A stretch of DNA of 64,000 nt from Enoplosus armatus (GCF_043641665.1 NC_092196.1:3144869-3208868), one strand, 5' to 3'; shown: positions 33,666-46,420, counted from the first letter of the stretch. The notes: a model not told the origin generated them from the letters alone. Numbers and translations are program-made.

Positions 33666-34730
33666 ATGGAGGACATAAATAACCATACTATGCTGGACCT
33701 CCCTTACCGGCCGCAAGCCGAGACTCTCCGCCGAAGAGAGAGGTCCCGGCCCCAGGCCCCAACTAATCCAGAGCGGGCAAGATATCAGCCACAAAACCAC
33801 CTGATGCAGGTGGAAGATCTGAAAAGGCGCCTGCAGGTATCCAACTATTACCTAAAGCAGGAGAAAGCCATGAGGATGATGGCGGAGCGCAATAGAACCA
33901 CCGACAGGAGCAGCCTCCAGGCAATAGAGGGAAAACTGAGGGAGGAGATTAGCCTGAGAGTCGAGCGTGAAAAGGAGGTACAGAGGCTCAAAGAAGACAT
34001 CAAAAAAATGAGTCTGTCCTCCGGAGCGCTTCCAGCTGAGCCCCTGAATGAGTCAACTACCACTGACCACCTCAAAGAGGAGCTCCTGAAGGACTATAAA
34101 GAGCTGGAAAGCGCAGCTAAAAACGGTCCACCTCAGTCTTGCGCCCCCAAGACAGAACTGGAGATAGTAAGTCGCCAGTTTATGGAGAGAGTCTCCATGG
34201 ACCTGAAGCTGGTTAAGAGGCTGGAAGCAGAAAAAGAAGCCCTTCAGCAGGAGATGGAGGCGATGAAGCAGAAAGAGGCCTGCAGAGAAGAGGCGACCTC
34301 CGAGCAGCTGGAGGACCTAAAGAGGCAGCTGCAGGAGATGACCAGCTCCAGCCTCCAGCTGGCGTCCAAGCTGAAGGCCCAGGAAGAGGCCAGTGAGGCG
34401 CTGGAGGACAAGGTGGAGGCGCTCACCAAGCAGATGAAGACGCAAATGTGCGCGCTCATCCAGGATGCCCTCCCCCTGAAGGAGACCGCTGAGGTCCCCG
34501 AACAGGCCGACGCTCCAGAGACGCTCCAGGAGACGGTCCAGGAGATGGTCCAGGAGACACTCCAGGAGACACTCCAGGAGACACTCCAGGAGACGGTCCA
34601 GGAGACAATCCAGGAGACTCTCCTGGAGACGGTCCAGGAGACGCCGAAGAAGCCTTCTGTGTGGAGGCGATTCAAGAAGTGTGTCACTCCCAAACACCGC
34701 CGCAAATACAAGACGCAGCAGCAGGAGTGA
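33666..34730 (+). CDS. Coiled-coil protein with QET repeat, copy H2
   Basis: 354 aa; longest of the three copies because the repeat has ten units (two of them degenerate, VQEM and LLET). Outside the repeat it differs from H1 at Tyr3 to Asp and three other residues (Ala to Thr, Gln to Lys, Glu to Asp), against two synonymous changes seen by eye. The frame is intact. The ratio gives no sign of strong purifying selection, but the numbers are small. Confidence 0.75.
   Translation: MEDINNHTMLDLPYRPQAETLRRRERSRPQAPTNPERARYQPQNHLMQVEDLKRRLQVSNYYLKQEKAMRMMAERNRTTDRSSLQAIEGKLREEISLRVEREKEVQRLKEDIKKMSLSSGALPAEPLNESTTTDHLKEELLKDYKELESAAKNGPPQSCAPKTELEIVSRQFMERVSMDLKLVKRLEAEKEALQQEMEAMKQKEACREEATSEQLEDLKRQLQEMTSSSLQLASKLKAQEEASEALEDKVEALTKQMKTQMCALIQDALPLKETAEVPEQADAPETLQETVQEMVQETLQETLQETLQETVQETIQETLLETVQETPKKPSVWRRFKKCVTPKHRRKYKTQQQE
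34518..34642 (+). repeat. Coding minisatellite, 12-bp unit (H2)
   Basis: Ten units, 125 bp; the longest allele in the array. Confidence 0.95.
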
Positions 34731-34735
34731 GACAG

Positions 34736-34737
<2 letters not shown>

Positions 34738-34769
<32 letters not shown>

Positions 34770-34776
34770 CACCCCC

Positions 34777-34807
<31 letters not shown>

Positions 34808-34810
34808 ACA
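34738..34810. repeat. (CA)n - poly-C - (CA)n microsatellite (H2)
   Basis: Shorter CA tracts and a longer C-run than in H1. Confidence 0.95.
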
Positions 34811-34930
34811 GGCCGTAACAGGCCACAGGGCAGCGCGGAGGTATCAGTATTTGGCACATCCTCTCCGTGTCTGCGTGGGTTTACCCCGGGTCCTCCGGTT
34901 TCCTCCCACACACTACAACAAATATATATA

Positions 34931-35937
34931 CAGTGCTTAACTAATGTATTAGACCACCTGTCAGAAAAACGAGAAAACACAAACATTTTAGAAATCTGTC
35001 AAAAACCTGTTTCAAACTAAAACTTGTATTGTTATCTATTAGGCAAATAACATTTGAACTAATTTCCCCAATGCCGTGTCCACAAATGGAACCCTGTACC
35101 ACAATGGAATCTCCACCGTGTTTCACTGTGGCTGCAACGCATCCAGCATCAAAACGTTCTCCAGCTTTTCTGCGGACATAAACACGACGATGCTGACCGG
35201 AGAGTTTGAACTTGGACTCGTCCGTCCAGAGTACCTTCTTCCAGTGTTTGTGCTCCCTGGCTACTGTGAGGCGTTTTTGGATGTTTGCAGGCCTCAATAA
35301 CGGCTTCTTAGCAGCTATTCTTCCCTTTAAGCCTTGTTCCTTCAGTTGTCTGCTTCTGGTCATTTTGGAGACTTTTCTCAGATTCTGATCTAGAAGCATT
35401 AATCTCCGACTGAAGATCAGCAGTGGTCTCCCTTCTGCCTCTAGTGCTTCAAATGTTGAGGGGCCGGACATCTGCTTCAGTTAGCTTTCGTTTTCGGCCT
35501 CCTCCTTGACGCATTTTGTAAGTACCGGTCTCTGCAATCGAGTCCGAGGCACACTCGACCACACTGTGAGAACACTTAATGTCTCGCCCTATTTGTCTCA
35601 AAGACCATCCAGCATCGTGAAGTGCTTTAATTCGGACTCTTTCTTTCTCAGTGAGTTCCCTGCGCTTCCCCATTTTGAACGGGAGTGAAGAAATTCAAAC
35701 TGAATTCAAATGTGAGCCAGCACACTGGAATTCTCTGAGAAGTCAGAAATTAATCAAGAATAACATACAACCACTAAAACAAATTCGAGATATCATTTTG
35801 ATTCAAGAGCTTGCACATACTGGTGGATTAACCATTACAGAAACATCAAAGAATATTTTGGTCATCAGCAATACTGTCCATTTAGGGCAGCAAACACCTT
35901 ACACTGGGTGGTGGTCTCATACATTTGTTAAGCACTG
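34931..35937 (-). mobile_element. Decayed Tc1-like element (H2)
   Basis: Same ends and length as the H1 copy, in a TA-rich target. Confidence 0.9.
35036..35673 (-). pseudogene. Tc1 transposase relic (H2)
   Basis: Carries an extra nonsense codon after RPLNI (TTA to TGA) that is not in H1 or H3, in addition to the shared frameshift and C-terminal deletion. Confidence 0.88.
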
Positions 35938-37340
35938 TATATATAATATATATTACAATTTGAACAATAATAATAATTGGAAAAATGATAATAAATAATA
36001 AATTCTTGAAATATACATACTTCCTGTATAATTGTATTTGTGTATAGTATTGTTAAGTATTCGCCATACTGTCGTCTTACTGTTGTTCATAGTGAGAGCA
36101 TTGTGTCTGTCAAAGGTTCTTGCACAGGTGTTGTTCACAACCCCCTTACACATAATGGAGCGTCATTTGATTCAATAGTGATGTAAAAATATTGATTGAC
36201 ACAGCTTTACAGCTTTTGGTTTCTTATTTCAAGTTCATATTTCAGTTCACTGTATTGATGCATGTGTTTTGCCGATGTCATTGAAATCCTGGGTTACATA
36301 AAACAGAATTCGTTTTTTGGCCTTTTCGAACACCGCCGGTGTTGACTTTTAGTGGGGAGTTCGGTGTCCAGCTGTGCACCAGCGAGTGGGAATAAAAGTC
36401 AGTGGTGTAACAGCACTTGTAGCTGTGCACAGAATGATGTCACACAGGCTCAGTCTCACCTGGGTGATGCTAACTTCCTGGTTGGCCTACAAAAACACGT
36501 CATCCCTGCAACACCTTATTTTACTCTGATTTATATTTTTAAGTGTGACAACGCCACCCTGGGAATTTCACCCAGAGAATAACCATTTACTGTACAGATT
36601 CTTATAATAAGATAAGCAGAGACATGAGTTTCTCGTTTAAAATTGATTTTTTGACTTTATTTCAACAAAATTTAGTTGGGGTGTTAATAATCAGGCAAAA
36701 AGGGTGGTCAGTTAAAAAGACAGTTTATTACAAAAAGAAAAGATACGTTAAAATCCTCTAAAACATACCACCATACTAAGGGTCAGTACCAGTACAGGCA
36801 GGGGTGTCAGGGAAACCTACAGGAGTGAGGGGAAGGGGAGTCACCACCACCAAGGAGGGGAGAGGGTCACACACACACACACACACTGCAAAGCAAGAAA
36901 AAAAGAACGTATTAGAATACACCGCAAATTAAATCGTGCAATAAATACCCACACAATGTATTACAAAAACAGGGCACAGAGATTTGAGAGAGCATGCAAC
37001 CAAAAGAAACCAGAGAGGGGAAACCCTCCACCTAGTGACTCACCACCTGTAGGCACCAAACAGCCAACCTGTACTGGAAACTAACAAACCCCAAAATGTT
37101 ACAAATTCCCAACCAAAAAAACTACTCACAGATCTTGGTTTTTATAAAGAAAGAAACAGAAAACAAATACATCCTCGCACCATACAACCCCTGCTTAACT
37201 TAAATATGGGGGAAAATCAGTCAACCCAGGAAGCAAAGTAAAGAAAACCACAGATCACCAAATTCATATTAAGAAAACAAAGTGAGGTAACCAAGAATAT
37301 CCAAAGGAAATTAAACAAAGGACAAAAAAGAAATTGCCTC
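35938..37340. other. H2 3' non-coding stretch
   Basis: Matches 13650-15049 of H1. CA tract at 36870-36887. No gene. Confidence 0.5.
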
Positions 37341-37791
37341 TGTTAACCTGATTCTTTAGTTGGAAGCCCAAGAACAACCTGGAGCAATGTTCAGTTCACA
37401 GATGTAAACTTTATTTCGGTCACAGGTAAAGTAAATGCAGCGCTGGGCTCGGAGTGACATAGCTCTCGCAGGATCTCAGTCAGAAGGAGCCCCGATGTAC
37501 GAAAATGATTCACATTTATCTTCTGGGGCTGGGCCTGCCCTGTACAGAGGTTGGACTTACTGAAATAAATCATGTGTGGATGTTGGTGGTATGGCGTAAA
37601 TCTAACTGATAAAATAGAGGAGTTTCAGCCATCTCCTGGTATGAAAACCAGTTCTAACCAGTCATGTTATCTTCAAGGACATACATTGTGCTCAATAGAA
37701 AAGTACAAAACAAGATCATAGGTTCAGTGGAGAAATACAGAACACATACAATCAGAATACATGATAGCTCGAAACATAGCCAATTATAACA
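37341..37791 (-). repeat. ERV 3' LTR, complete (P2)
   Basis: 451 bp. It contains a few bases missing from the P1 LTR near 15456. The PPT and hairpin follow at 37792-37822, and 37823-38098 is ERV tail without a gene. Confidence 0.88.
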
Positions 37792-39404
37792 TTCCCCCTT
37801 TTGACATGATTTTATCATGTCAATAAAATCCAGGTGGGAACGTTATTTCTGTATTGTATCCCAATTGCGTGCAGCAGCCAGCTCAACAGGCCTCCAAACT
37901 GTGAATGACTAACCGCCATGAGTTGCAACACAATAATTCTATTATATCAACACAAAGAAAAATCTCATAATCGTATAGTGGATATGTAAGCATGTCTTCA
38001 TTGCGTTGAGCAGCCTATATGTATGCCAGTACGTGTAAGCTGTTCTGCATTTACTTGCAGCAAGCAGTTCTTCATTGCACATGCATGTGGAAATAGTAGG
38101 GGGGGGGGGGGACTTAGACTACACTATATTAAGGGAAGGGAGTTCATCCTCAAAATACAATAGAAATGGTTGCCAAACTTTATAATATCTATGAGTAGTG
38201 CCCCTGGCAGTGTATTTAAGTTGTTCAAGTTTGAGATGGGACATCACCTCCTCCACCCAACGCCTATGAGAGGGGGGTGTAACCTTCTTCCAACTAAGGA
38301 GTATTAGACGTCGAGCCAAAAGAGTGGAGAATGCTATAGCCTCAGCCTGGTGCCTAGTTATTGGTGTCTCCTGAGGGACAACCCCAAATAATGCAGTCAA
38401 TGGGTTGGGACTGATAACTTTATTACACATATATGAAAATGTATCAAATATACCTGTCCAAAATAGAGACAGTTTCGGGCAAAGCCAAAACATGTGACTG
38501 AGGCTAGCTGGGTCCTGCCTGCATCTGATGCAAGTTGGGTCTAAACCAGGGTAGAGTTTGGCTAGTTTACTTGCAGATAAATGTAACCTGTGCAGAACCT
38601 TAAATTGCAGCAACCCATGTCGAATACATATTGAGGAGGAGTATACCAATGTAAATGCTGCCTGCCAATCCACATCTGAAATGGTGGTTCTTAATTCTTC
38701 CTCCCACAGCCTTGCCAAACGGTTAAGTGATATGACGGCAACCCTCTGGATATTATCATATAACACAGACACCAGACCTCTGTCAACTGGGTCCATGTTC
38801 AAACACTCATCTATCCATGCACTCTGAGGGGTTGTTAAAGAGAAGTGTGTTTTAACATAACTCCGCACCTGTAGGTATCTAAAGAAATGTGACTGAGGGA
38901 TGCTGAAGTCTTTCTTTAGCTGTTCAAAGGAAATGAAGTGCCCTTCCTTAAAAAGGTCCATCACACATTTAATCCCTCTCCTATGCCACACTTGAAAAGA
39001 TGGGTCTGTGAGAGATGGGGCAAAATTGATGTTCGCAAGAATAGGGGAAGTGACAAGAGCTTGTTTATGCTTAAAGTGAATCCTAAACTGCGACCATATC
39101 TTCAGGCAGCCAGAAATTATTGGGTCGTTCGTCCAACAACGTTTACTAAGGGGTAGTGGAGAACAAATTAAAGAGCGAAGCGAAACCGGATTACTCGAAT
39201 ACTGTACCATTCGACACCAGACTGGGGAGTCATCATCTGATACATTAGAGACCCAGAACATCAATTTGTGGATATTAGCAGCCCAGTAATAATACAAAAA
39301 ATTGGGTAGAGACAGCCCACCATCTCCTTTTTGTCTTTCCAAATATTCCTTCCGTATTCGTGGTACTTTTTTATTCCAAATGAAAGTAGATATGAGTTTA
39401 TTTA

Positions 39405-41038
39405 CAGTGCATCCGGAAAGTATTCACAGCGCTTCACTTGTTCCACATTTTGTTATGTTGCAGCCTTATACCAAAATGGATTAACTTCATTTTTTTCCTC
39501 AAAATTCTACACACAACACCCCATAATGACAAGGTGAAAAAAGTTTTTTTGAGATTTTTGCAAATTTATTAAAAATAAAAAACCTGAGAAATCACATGTA
39601 CATAAGTATTCACAGCCTTTGCTCAATACTTTGTTGATGCACCTTTGGCAGCAATTACAGCCTCAAGTCTTTTTGAATATGATGCCACAAGCTTGGCACA
39701 CCTATCTTTGGGCAGTTTCACCCATTCCTCTTTGCAGCACCTCTCAAGCTCCATCAGGTTGGATGGGAAGCGTCGGTGCACAGCCATTTTCAGATCTCTC
39801 CAGAGATGTTCAATTGGATTCAAGTCTGGGCTCTGGCTGGGCCACTCAAGGACATTCACAGAGTTGTCCTGAAGCCACTCCTTTGATATCTTGGCTGTGT
39901 GCTTAGGGTCGTTGTCCTGCTGAAAGATAAACCGTCGCCCCAGTCTGAGGTCAAGAGCGCTCTGGAGCAGGTTTTCATCCAGGATGTCTCTGTACTTTGC
40001 TGCATTCATCTTTCCCTCTATCCTGACTAGTCTCCCAGTTCCTGCCGCTGAAAAACATCCCCACAGCATGATGCTGCCACCACCATGCTTCACTGTAGGG
40101 ATGGTATTGGCCTGGTGATGAGCGGTGCCTGGTTTCCTCCAAACGTGACGCCTGGCATTCACACCAAAGAGTTCAATCTTTGTCTCATCAGACCAGAGAA
40201 TTTTGTTTCTCATGGTCTGAGAGTCCTTCAGGTGCCTTTTGGCAAACTCCAGGGCTGCTATGTGCCTTTTACTAAGGAGTGGCTTCCGTCTGGCCACTCT
40301 ACCATACAGGCCTGATTGGTGGATTGCTGCAGAGATGGTTGTCCTTCTGGAAGGTTCTCCTCTCTCCACAGAGGAACTCTGGAGCTCTGACAGAGTGACC
40401 ATCGGGTTCTTGGTCACCTCCCTGACTAAGGCCCTTCTCCCCCGATTACTCAGTTTAGATGGCCGGCCAGCTCTAGGAAGAGTCCTGGTGGTTCCGAACT
40501 TCTTCCACTTACGGATGATGGAGGCCACTGTGCTCATTGGGACCTTCAAAGCAGCAGAAATTTTTCTGTAACCTTCCCCAGATTTGTGCCTCGAGACAAT
40601 CCTGTCTCGGAGGTCTACAGACAATTCCTTTGACTTCATGCTTGGTTTGTGCTCTGACATGCACTGTCAACTGTGGGACCTTATATAGACAGGTGTGTGC
40701 CTTTCCAAATCATGTCCAATCAACTGAATTTACCACAGGTGGACTCCAATTAAGCTGCAGAAACATCTCAAGGATGATCAGTGGAAACAGGATGCACCTG
40801 AGCTCAATTTTGAGCTTCATGGCAAAGGCTGTGAATACTTATGTACATGTGATTTCTTAGTTTTTTATTTTTAATAAATTTGCAAAAATTTCAAAAAAAC
40901 TTTTTTCACATTGTCATTATGGGGTGTTGTGTGTAGAATTTTGAGGAAAAAAATTTATTTAATCCATTTTGGAATAAGGGTGTAACATAACAAAATGTGG
41001 AAAAAGTGAAGCGCCGTGAATACTTTCCGGATGCACTG
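39405..41038 (-). mobile_element. Complete Tc1-like element, only in P2
   Basis: 1,634 bp between TA at 39403-39404 and TA at 41039-41040; P1 and P3 read straight through with one TA. Inverted ends of about 218 bp (39405-39622 and 40822-41038), each with two direct copies of AAGTATTCACAG: outer 39418-39429 and inner 39604-39615 on the left, inner 40829-40840 and outer 41014-41025 (one mismatch) on the right. This is an IR/DR layout. Confidence 0.97.
39623..40660 (-). CDS. Tc1-like transposase, intact
   Basis: 345 aa from an ATG at 40658-40660, usual length for the family. Paired helix-turn-helix DNA-binding region (about 1-115) with a GRP hook (residues 65-67). Catalytic triad Asp158 (WSDETK), Asp249 (QQDNDPKH) and Glu284 (PDLNPIEHLW), a DD34E spacing. 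GGGSIMLWG is present. No stop or frameshift. Being unique to one unit, with intact ends and gene, it is probably a recent arrival; activity is not shown. Confidence 0.97.
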   Translation of the reverse strand: MSEHKPSMKSKELSVDLRDRIVSRHKSGEGYRKISAALKVPMSTVASIIRKWKKFGTTRTLPRAGRPSKLSNRGRRALVREVTKNPMVTLSELQSSSVERGEPSRRTTISAAIHQSGLYGRVARRKPLLSKRHIAALEFAKRHLKDSQTMRNKILWSDETKIELFGVNARRHVWRKPGTAHHQANTIPTVKHGGGSIMLWGCFSAAGTGRLVRIEGKMNAAKYRDILDENLLQSALDLRLGRRFIFQQDNDPKHTAKISKEWLQDNSVNVLEWPSQSPDLNPIEHLWRDLKMAVHRRFPSNLMELERCCKEEWVKLPKDRCAKLVASYSKRLEAVIAAKGASTKY

Positions 41039-43512
41039 TAAGTCCTTAAAAAAGGATTTAGGGATAAAGACTGGTATTGCTTGGAACAGAAATAAAAACC
41101 TGGGCATGATAGTCATTTTTACTGAGTTGATCCTTCCGGCAAGTGACAGTGGGAGGGTTGAGCAACGCTCCATTTCCTGTTTGGCCTTGTTAAACACCGT
41201 TTTGAAATTGCTGTCAAACAGATCCTTATACTTGTAAGTGACACAAACACCCAGGTAGGTAAAACTATCCTTACTAACAGAGAAAGGAAAGTCCTGGAAT
41301 GACATCTGGCGTGCCTTGTCATTTATGGGGAATAAAACACTTTTAGTTAAATTTAACTTATATCCTGAAATTTGCCCGAACTTGGTGATGATCTCAAGAG
41401 CAATTGGTATAGTAGTACATGGGTCTGAGAGAAAGAGAATGAGGTCGTCTGCATTAAGTGATACTTTATGCAAATGTCCTGCCCTTCGCACTCCAACTAG
41501 ATTAGTGGTCTTCCTTAACATTATTGCCAAGGGCTCGATGGCAATATCAAATATCTGGGGGCTCAAGGGACACCCTTGTCTTGTCCCCCGGGAGAGAGGG
41601 AAATAGTCCGATATTATCTTGTTCGTTCTTACGGAGGCTTGAGGCGCAGTATAAAGGATTTTAATCCATGAGCAAAAAGTAGGACCAAAGCCAAACCTCT
41701 CTAGCGCGCCAAACAGATAGTTATATTCAATCCTGTCAAACGCTTTTTGTGCATCCAAGGACAGTATTAGCTCTGGCTCAGCATTGTTAGGTTGATATAT
41801 AATGTTGAATACTCGGCAAAGATTGCTTGATAGTTGTCTGCCTACAATAAAACCTGTCTGATCCGGATGAATCAGCTTAGGTATAATTTTCTCAAGCCTA
41901 CCAGCCAGTACCTTGGTTAGAATTTTATAGTCGCAACATAATAGGCTGACCGGGCGGTAGGACTCACAGATTAGCGGATCTTTATTCTTCTTTAACAATA
42001 AAGAGATAGAAGCCTGTGTCATAGTTGGGGGAAGACTTTTTTTAACCAGGACCTCTTTGAATACCTTCGATAGTAATGGTATTAATTTAGGACCAAATGT
42101 TTTAAAGAATTCTATTGGAAACCCGTCAGGGCCGGGTGCCTTTCCGGGTTTCATTTTTTTAATTGCGCTATTGATCTCCATTTGGGTTATACACCTTTCC
42201 AATTCTGATTTATCTGAATCGTCTAAGGAGGGCATTTCCAGTTTACTGAAGAAATTGTTTACCAGCTCCCCTTCACCTGCTTCTGAGGTATACAAATTTT
42301 CGTAAAAAGACTTAAATTGAGCATTAATGTCCCTTTGATCTGTAACTATGTTACCTGCCCCATCCTTTATCGCAGATATAAGACCAGCCGTTGCAGACTG
42401 TTTAAGTTGATGGCTCAAGAGTTTACTGGCGCGTTCCCCGTATTCATAGAGATTATGACGAGCTTTTAAATAAAGATCTGTAGCATTATCATTTGTCAGA
42501 GAATCGAATTCCGTCTGAAGCAAAATTCTCTCTCTGTAGAGGTTCTCAGAGGGTGATGTTGAGTGTAGTTGATCCACCACTTTAATCCACACTTTTGGAT
42601 TTCTTTTTATTTTCACCAGCAGTGTAGGATGTCACTTGTCCCCTTACATACGCTTTCATGGTTTCCCACAGCGTGCAATAGCTTATCTCAGGAGACTTAC
42701 TAGTTTCTAGGAATAAGTCTATTTGTGTATTTTTGAAATCGACAAATTTTTTATCAGCAAGCAATCTTGAGTTAAGGCGCCATGTACGTTTAGGAAGTAT
42801 GTTTTCTGGAAACCGAAGCTTCAAAAGTACCGGGCAATGGTCCGAAATGACTATACTGTCGTATTCTACTTGAGTAATCATAGGTAGTAATTATTGGTCT
42901 ATTAAAAAATAATCAATTCTAGAGTAGGTTTGATGTACTGGGGAGAAGAAAGAGAACTGTTTGGAAGTTGGATGCTTGAATCTCCATGGGTCAATGACTC
43001 CATAGGCTTGAAGAAAAGTGTTAATGCATCTTGCCGATTTGCTAAGTGAAGTGACCTTTGTACTGGAGCGGTCCTGCTTCGGATCCAAAACACAGTTGAA
43101 ATCTCCCCCCAATATTAAATCATATGAATCCAGACCTGGTAAAAGTGAAAAGAGATTTCTAAAGAAGTCAACATTATCCCAATTGGGGGCATAAATATTT
43201 GCCAGCACCACCGGCCTATTGAACAGTTTCCCTTGAATGATAACATAGCGACCATTTTTGTCCTTTATGATGTTAGACTCTTCAAACAGTACATTTTGAT
43301 GCAGGAGAATAGCCACCCCCCTACTTTTGTGACCGAAATCAGAGTGGAAAACTTGTGTGAATCCTCCTCTGCGGAGTTTTGCTTGGTCCTTATTCAACAG
43401 GTTAGTTTCCCGCAAATACACTACTTCAGCTTTTAATTTGTTTAATCGAGAAAATACCCTACTTCCAAAAAACCGGTTGATTCAATCCCCTTACATTCCA
43501 ACTCACCAGCAT

Positions 43513-44384
43513 GGTGTCGGCCCTGCCTGTACCTTTATCACACGCCATCAAGTTGACCTTTCACATAGTGCCACTGCCTCATCTCTGTGACCTGTTGTTG
43601 GTGGTTCTGAAAAAACTGCAATGGAGGTTCCCTGAGCTTGATGATAGAGTGATAGCCAAAGGAAAAGGAAAGAAGAAAAAAAAAATAAAAATAAAAAAAG
43701 GGGGGGGGGGGTACCTGCACACACGTTCAAAGAACATCAGGCAACATGTAACTCTAACAATCTTAAACATTATAAACAAAAACATGAACACAGCATGGCT
43801 TGTCTCTCGCATGGAGACTGTCTGCTCTTCCAGTCACCCTCTTCTCCTAAACTGCTTACCATGTGAGCTCCCCACGGGAGCAAATGTAGAACTCTTAATT
43901 CTTATACAGTGTATCTATTAGAGCTGAATATGCTGATAGTATAGTATGTTAACAGACCTAAACAGAAGTCGAAATATTCCAAATAGGAGGTTAAACAGTC
44001 GTAAAAATAAGTACCATGAAGTAAAATAAAAACAAAAGATGTCCCACATAATTGGATCCCCATAATAAGAGACTCAAACTTGCCTCCATAGTTTCACTCC
44101 TCTTTGAGCGTGCGTAGACAGCAAGGAAATCAGAGTCTTTCAAGTAGTGGAATTAAGCAGTCCTGAACGTGAAACTACAGCAGAATAGAAGCCTTAGCTC
44201 TCCTCCACTAGTGTGTACATATTCAATTGTTGACAACAGGGACACCAAGATCACTTCAGGTGGGAAAAAAGAACACCAGAGTTTTTCAAAGGGGAAGAAA
44301 ACTGTCCTTGATGTGTCTGGTCTTCGTCTCCCAGCTTAATTAGACTGGTACTTCAGTCAGTGGCCACTTACCGAAGCACGCACA
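43513..44384 (-). other. L1 inter-ORF spacer with empty piggyBac site (P2)
   Basis: 872 bp without a gene. A single TTAA at 43895-43898 sits exactly where P1 carries piggyBac. An A/T-rich run then G-run lies at 43676-43711. Confidence 0.85.
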
Positions 44385-45254
44385 TTATGAAGCCTCGTGC
44401 ATCACCATCTTTACAACAAACTCCTTAGCCAGCTTCGGATCCTTGAAACTTGCCTCTTGACCATCCGCTGTAGTTATTCTTAATGTCGCGGGGTATCTCA
44501 GGCCGTAACGGACTGCCTCACAGCTCCGAAGCAGCCCTCTCACCTCGGTGAAGGCCGCCCGCTGTTTACTCACGGTCTGGGTGAAATCCGGCAGGATTCG
44601 GATATGGTCGCCTTCTGCGGTAGTCACTGCCCTCCTCTCCATGGCTTCCTTCAGAAGCGACTCTTTTTCGGAGAAGTAATGGCACTTCACCACAAACGCC
44701 CGAGGTGGGAGGTTGTCTTGCACCGGCTTACTACGGAGGGTGCGGTGTGCCCGGTCTATGGTCGGGGGCTTCTCGAGATTCAGAGCTTCTTTAAGCAGGT
44801 TTGCTACAAACTGAGACGGATGTTTCCCATGTTCACGGCCTTCCTTCACTCCCGTTATGCGTATATTGCAACGCTGCGATCTCGCCTCCAAATCCTCGCA
44901 GCGATCTCTCAGTGTGACCAGCTCTTTTTTCATCTGGCTGACGTCTGCTTCCATAGTGGCAAACGAGTCCGAGCGACCGCCAACCTCAGCCTCCAGCTCA
45001 GACACTCGGCTCTCGGCCGCCTCCATTCGCTTATCAACTTGATCCACCGCACATCGTAGTTCAGTCTGAATCTGGCCAATCTGACTCCGGAGCTCTGCCG
45101 ACTGAGCTGTCGCCTTTTCTTCCATTTTCGCCATCAAATCTTGCTTTAAAGACTCAATGGCCAGCGGCACTGCCTGTTGATTATCGTCGTCTGCTGCGCT
45201 AGCATTAGCGTTAGCCTCCGGCTCCGACTTGTTTCCTTGGCGATTTCTTGGCAT
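44385..45254 (-). CDS. L1 ORF1p-like protein (P2)
   Basis: 289 aa; a 9-bp deletion shortens the acidic DDADDD stretch by three residues. Otherwise intact. Shares TTAEGDH with P3. Confidence 0.9.
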   Translation of the reverse strand: MPRNRQGNKSEPEANANASAADDDNQQAVPLAIESLKQDLMAKMEEKATAQSAELRSQIGQIQTELRCAVDQVDKRMEAAESRVSELEAEVGGRSDSFATMEADVSQMKKELVTLRDRCEDLEARSQRCNIRITGVKEGREHGKHPSQFVANLLKEALNLEKPPTIDRAHRTLRSKPVQDNLPPRAFVVKCHYFSEKESLLKEAMERRAVTTAEGDHIRILPDFTQTVSKQRAAFTEVRGLLRSCEAVRYGLRYPATLRITTADGQEASFKDPKLAKEFVVKMVMHEAS

Positions 45255-45668
45255 TTTCCTCTCCGCAGTTGAAAAATCTTGTCGACCTAACTCGTTTATA
45301 GATGCGCGTAGGGTCGTAGAGAGTGGTTTAAGAACAGAGAGTTTTAAAAAGAGAGATTTGTTGTAGTCCCGTGAGGAGCCCAACAAAACTTCGTCTTCAC
45401 ATGGCGCTGCCCATCCCGGACTCCCTAAACAAAACAATTATAAGGTAAAAGCATAAGCTAAACAGTTCATATCAGGAGTAGCCATCATGGTACCGGGAAC
45501 AGAACCTCTTTCCCAGGAGAGTACTACCTTCCACAACTCTACTGATAACATGTCTGCAATGAGCACAATAATCATAAGAGAAAACTAGGAGTCTCACGCC
45601 TGTACGTGTATATAATGCTATATGTGGGTATGTGGTAACTTTAGCAAAACCTGTATATCTACAGGGGT

Positions 45669-46322
45669 TCAGGAGTATAAATCTTCGTCAGCGTCCTTGT
45701 AAACTTCAGTCTCATCCTCTCCGGGCTCAGAGAGGGAGACCAGTGGAACAGTTTCTCCTGCATGTTGTGATAATTGGTAAGGAGGTGGTGTGGGGAATTT
45801 ATCATTAATGGCTGTGGTAATACACTTTAGACAGAGGTGCCTGATGCATGGCATGCAGCAACATCCACATAAGGTTAACACAGTCACTGCAACAACTAGT
45901 GAAAGAAACACAGACATAATTAATGTTTTCCACCTGCCAAAGGCTCTGTTTAGCCAATCAGATAACGGATTGTCTATCCCCGAGTGTTCTGCTAACTCTT
46001 CCGACATAGTTTTGAGGCCAGAAAGGGCTCGAGTTATGGAGCCATCTGGGGCTGTATTGTTAGGGACCAACACACAGCAATCTTGGGAAAACATAGCACA
46101 CGCACCTCTTTCAGCTAGGAGGAAATCAAGGGCCATTCTATTTTGGTAAGTCATCAGAGAAGTAGCCGCCAATCGTTCATGTAGTCCGGCAATGGCATCT
46201 CTAGTCATATTATTGAGCCCTTGAACATTAAAATGAAGGTAATTAATTCTATCCACGTTTTTGTTTACAGCGACCCACCAAAACAGGGATGACTCAAACC
46301 CTGCGGCGACTTGGTCAACCAA
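45669..46322 (-). pseudogene. env: ERV env, transmembrane part (P2)
   Basis: Same truncated form as P0, with NNMTR and HERLAA; 217 open codons without an ATG start. Confidence 0.88.
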
Positions 46323-46420
46323 TTTATATTCATCAGGTACACCTCTGGGGACTCCAATTGCATCTATGTAGGTCGGGGAGTTCTGATATAAGTCAAATGA
46401 TAGTTACAGCCGCTCGAGTA

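Larger units (their letters stand above)
38119..43512 (-). pseudogene. L1 ORF2, broken and split by Tc1 (P2)
   Basis: Start ATG at 43510-43512. Here codon 5 is Trp, unlike in P1 and P3, but a 1-bp gain near 43467 shifts the frame. Further lesions: Lys-to-TAA at about 42891, a 17-bp deletion near 42590 and the Tc1 insertion at 39405. The RT box reads LNADDLILF (41444-41455 for N-A-D-D). The usual Tyr or Phe before ADD is Asn, one base away from Tyr. The C-terminal zinc region CIRC...H...C is complete here. Confidence 0.92.
38099..45425 (-). mobile_element. L1 element of P2 with Tc1 inside
   Basis: Same 3' deletion and G-run as P1; 5' end next to TAAACAAAACAATTAT at 45426-45441. Confidence 0.85.
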
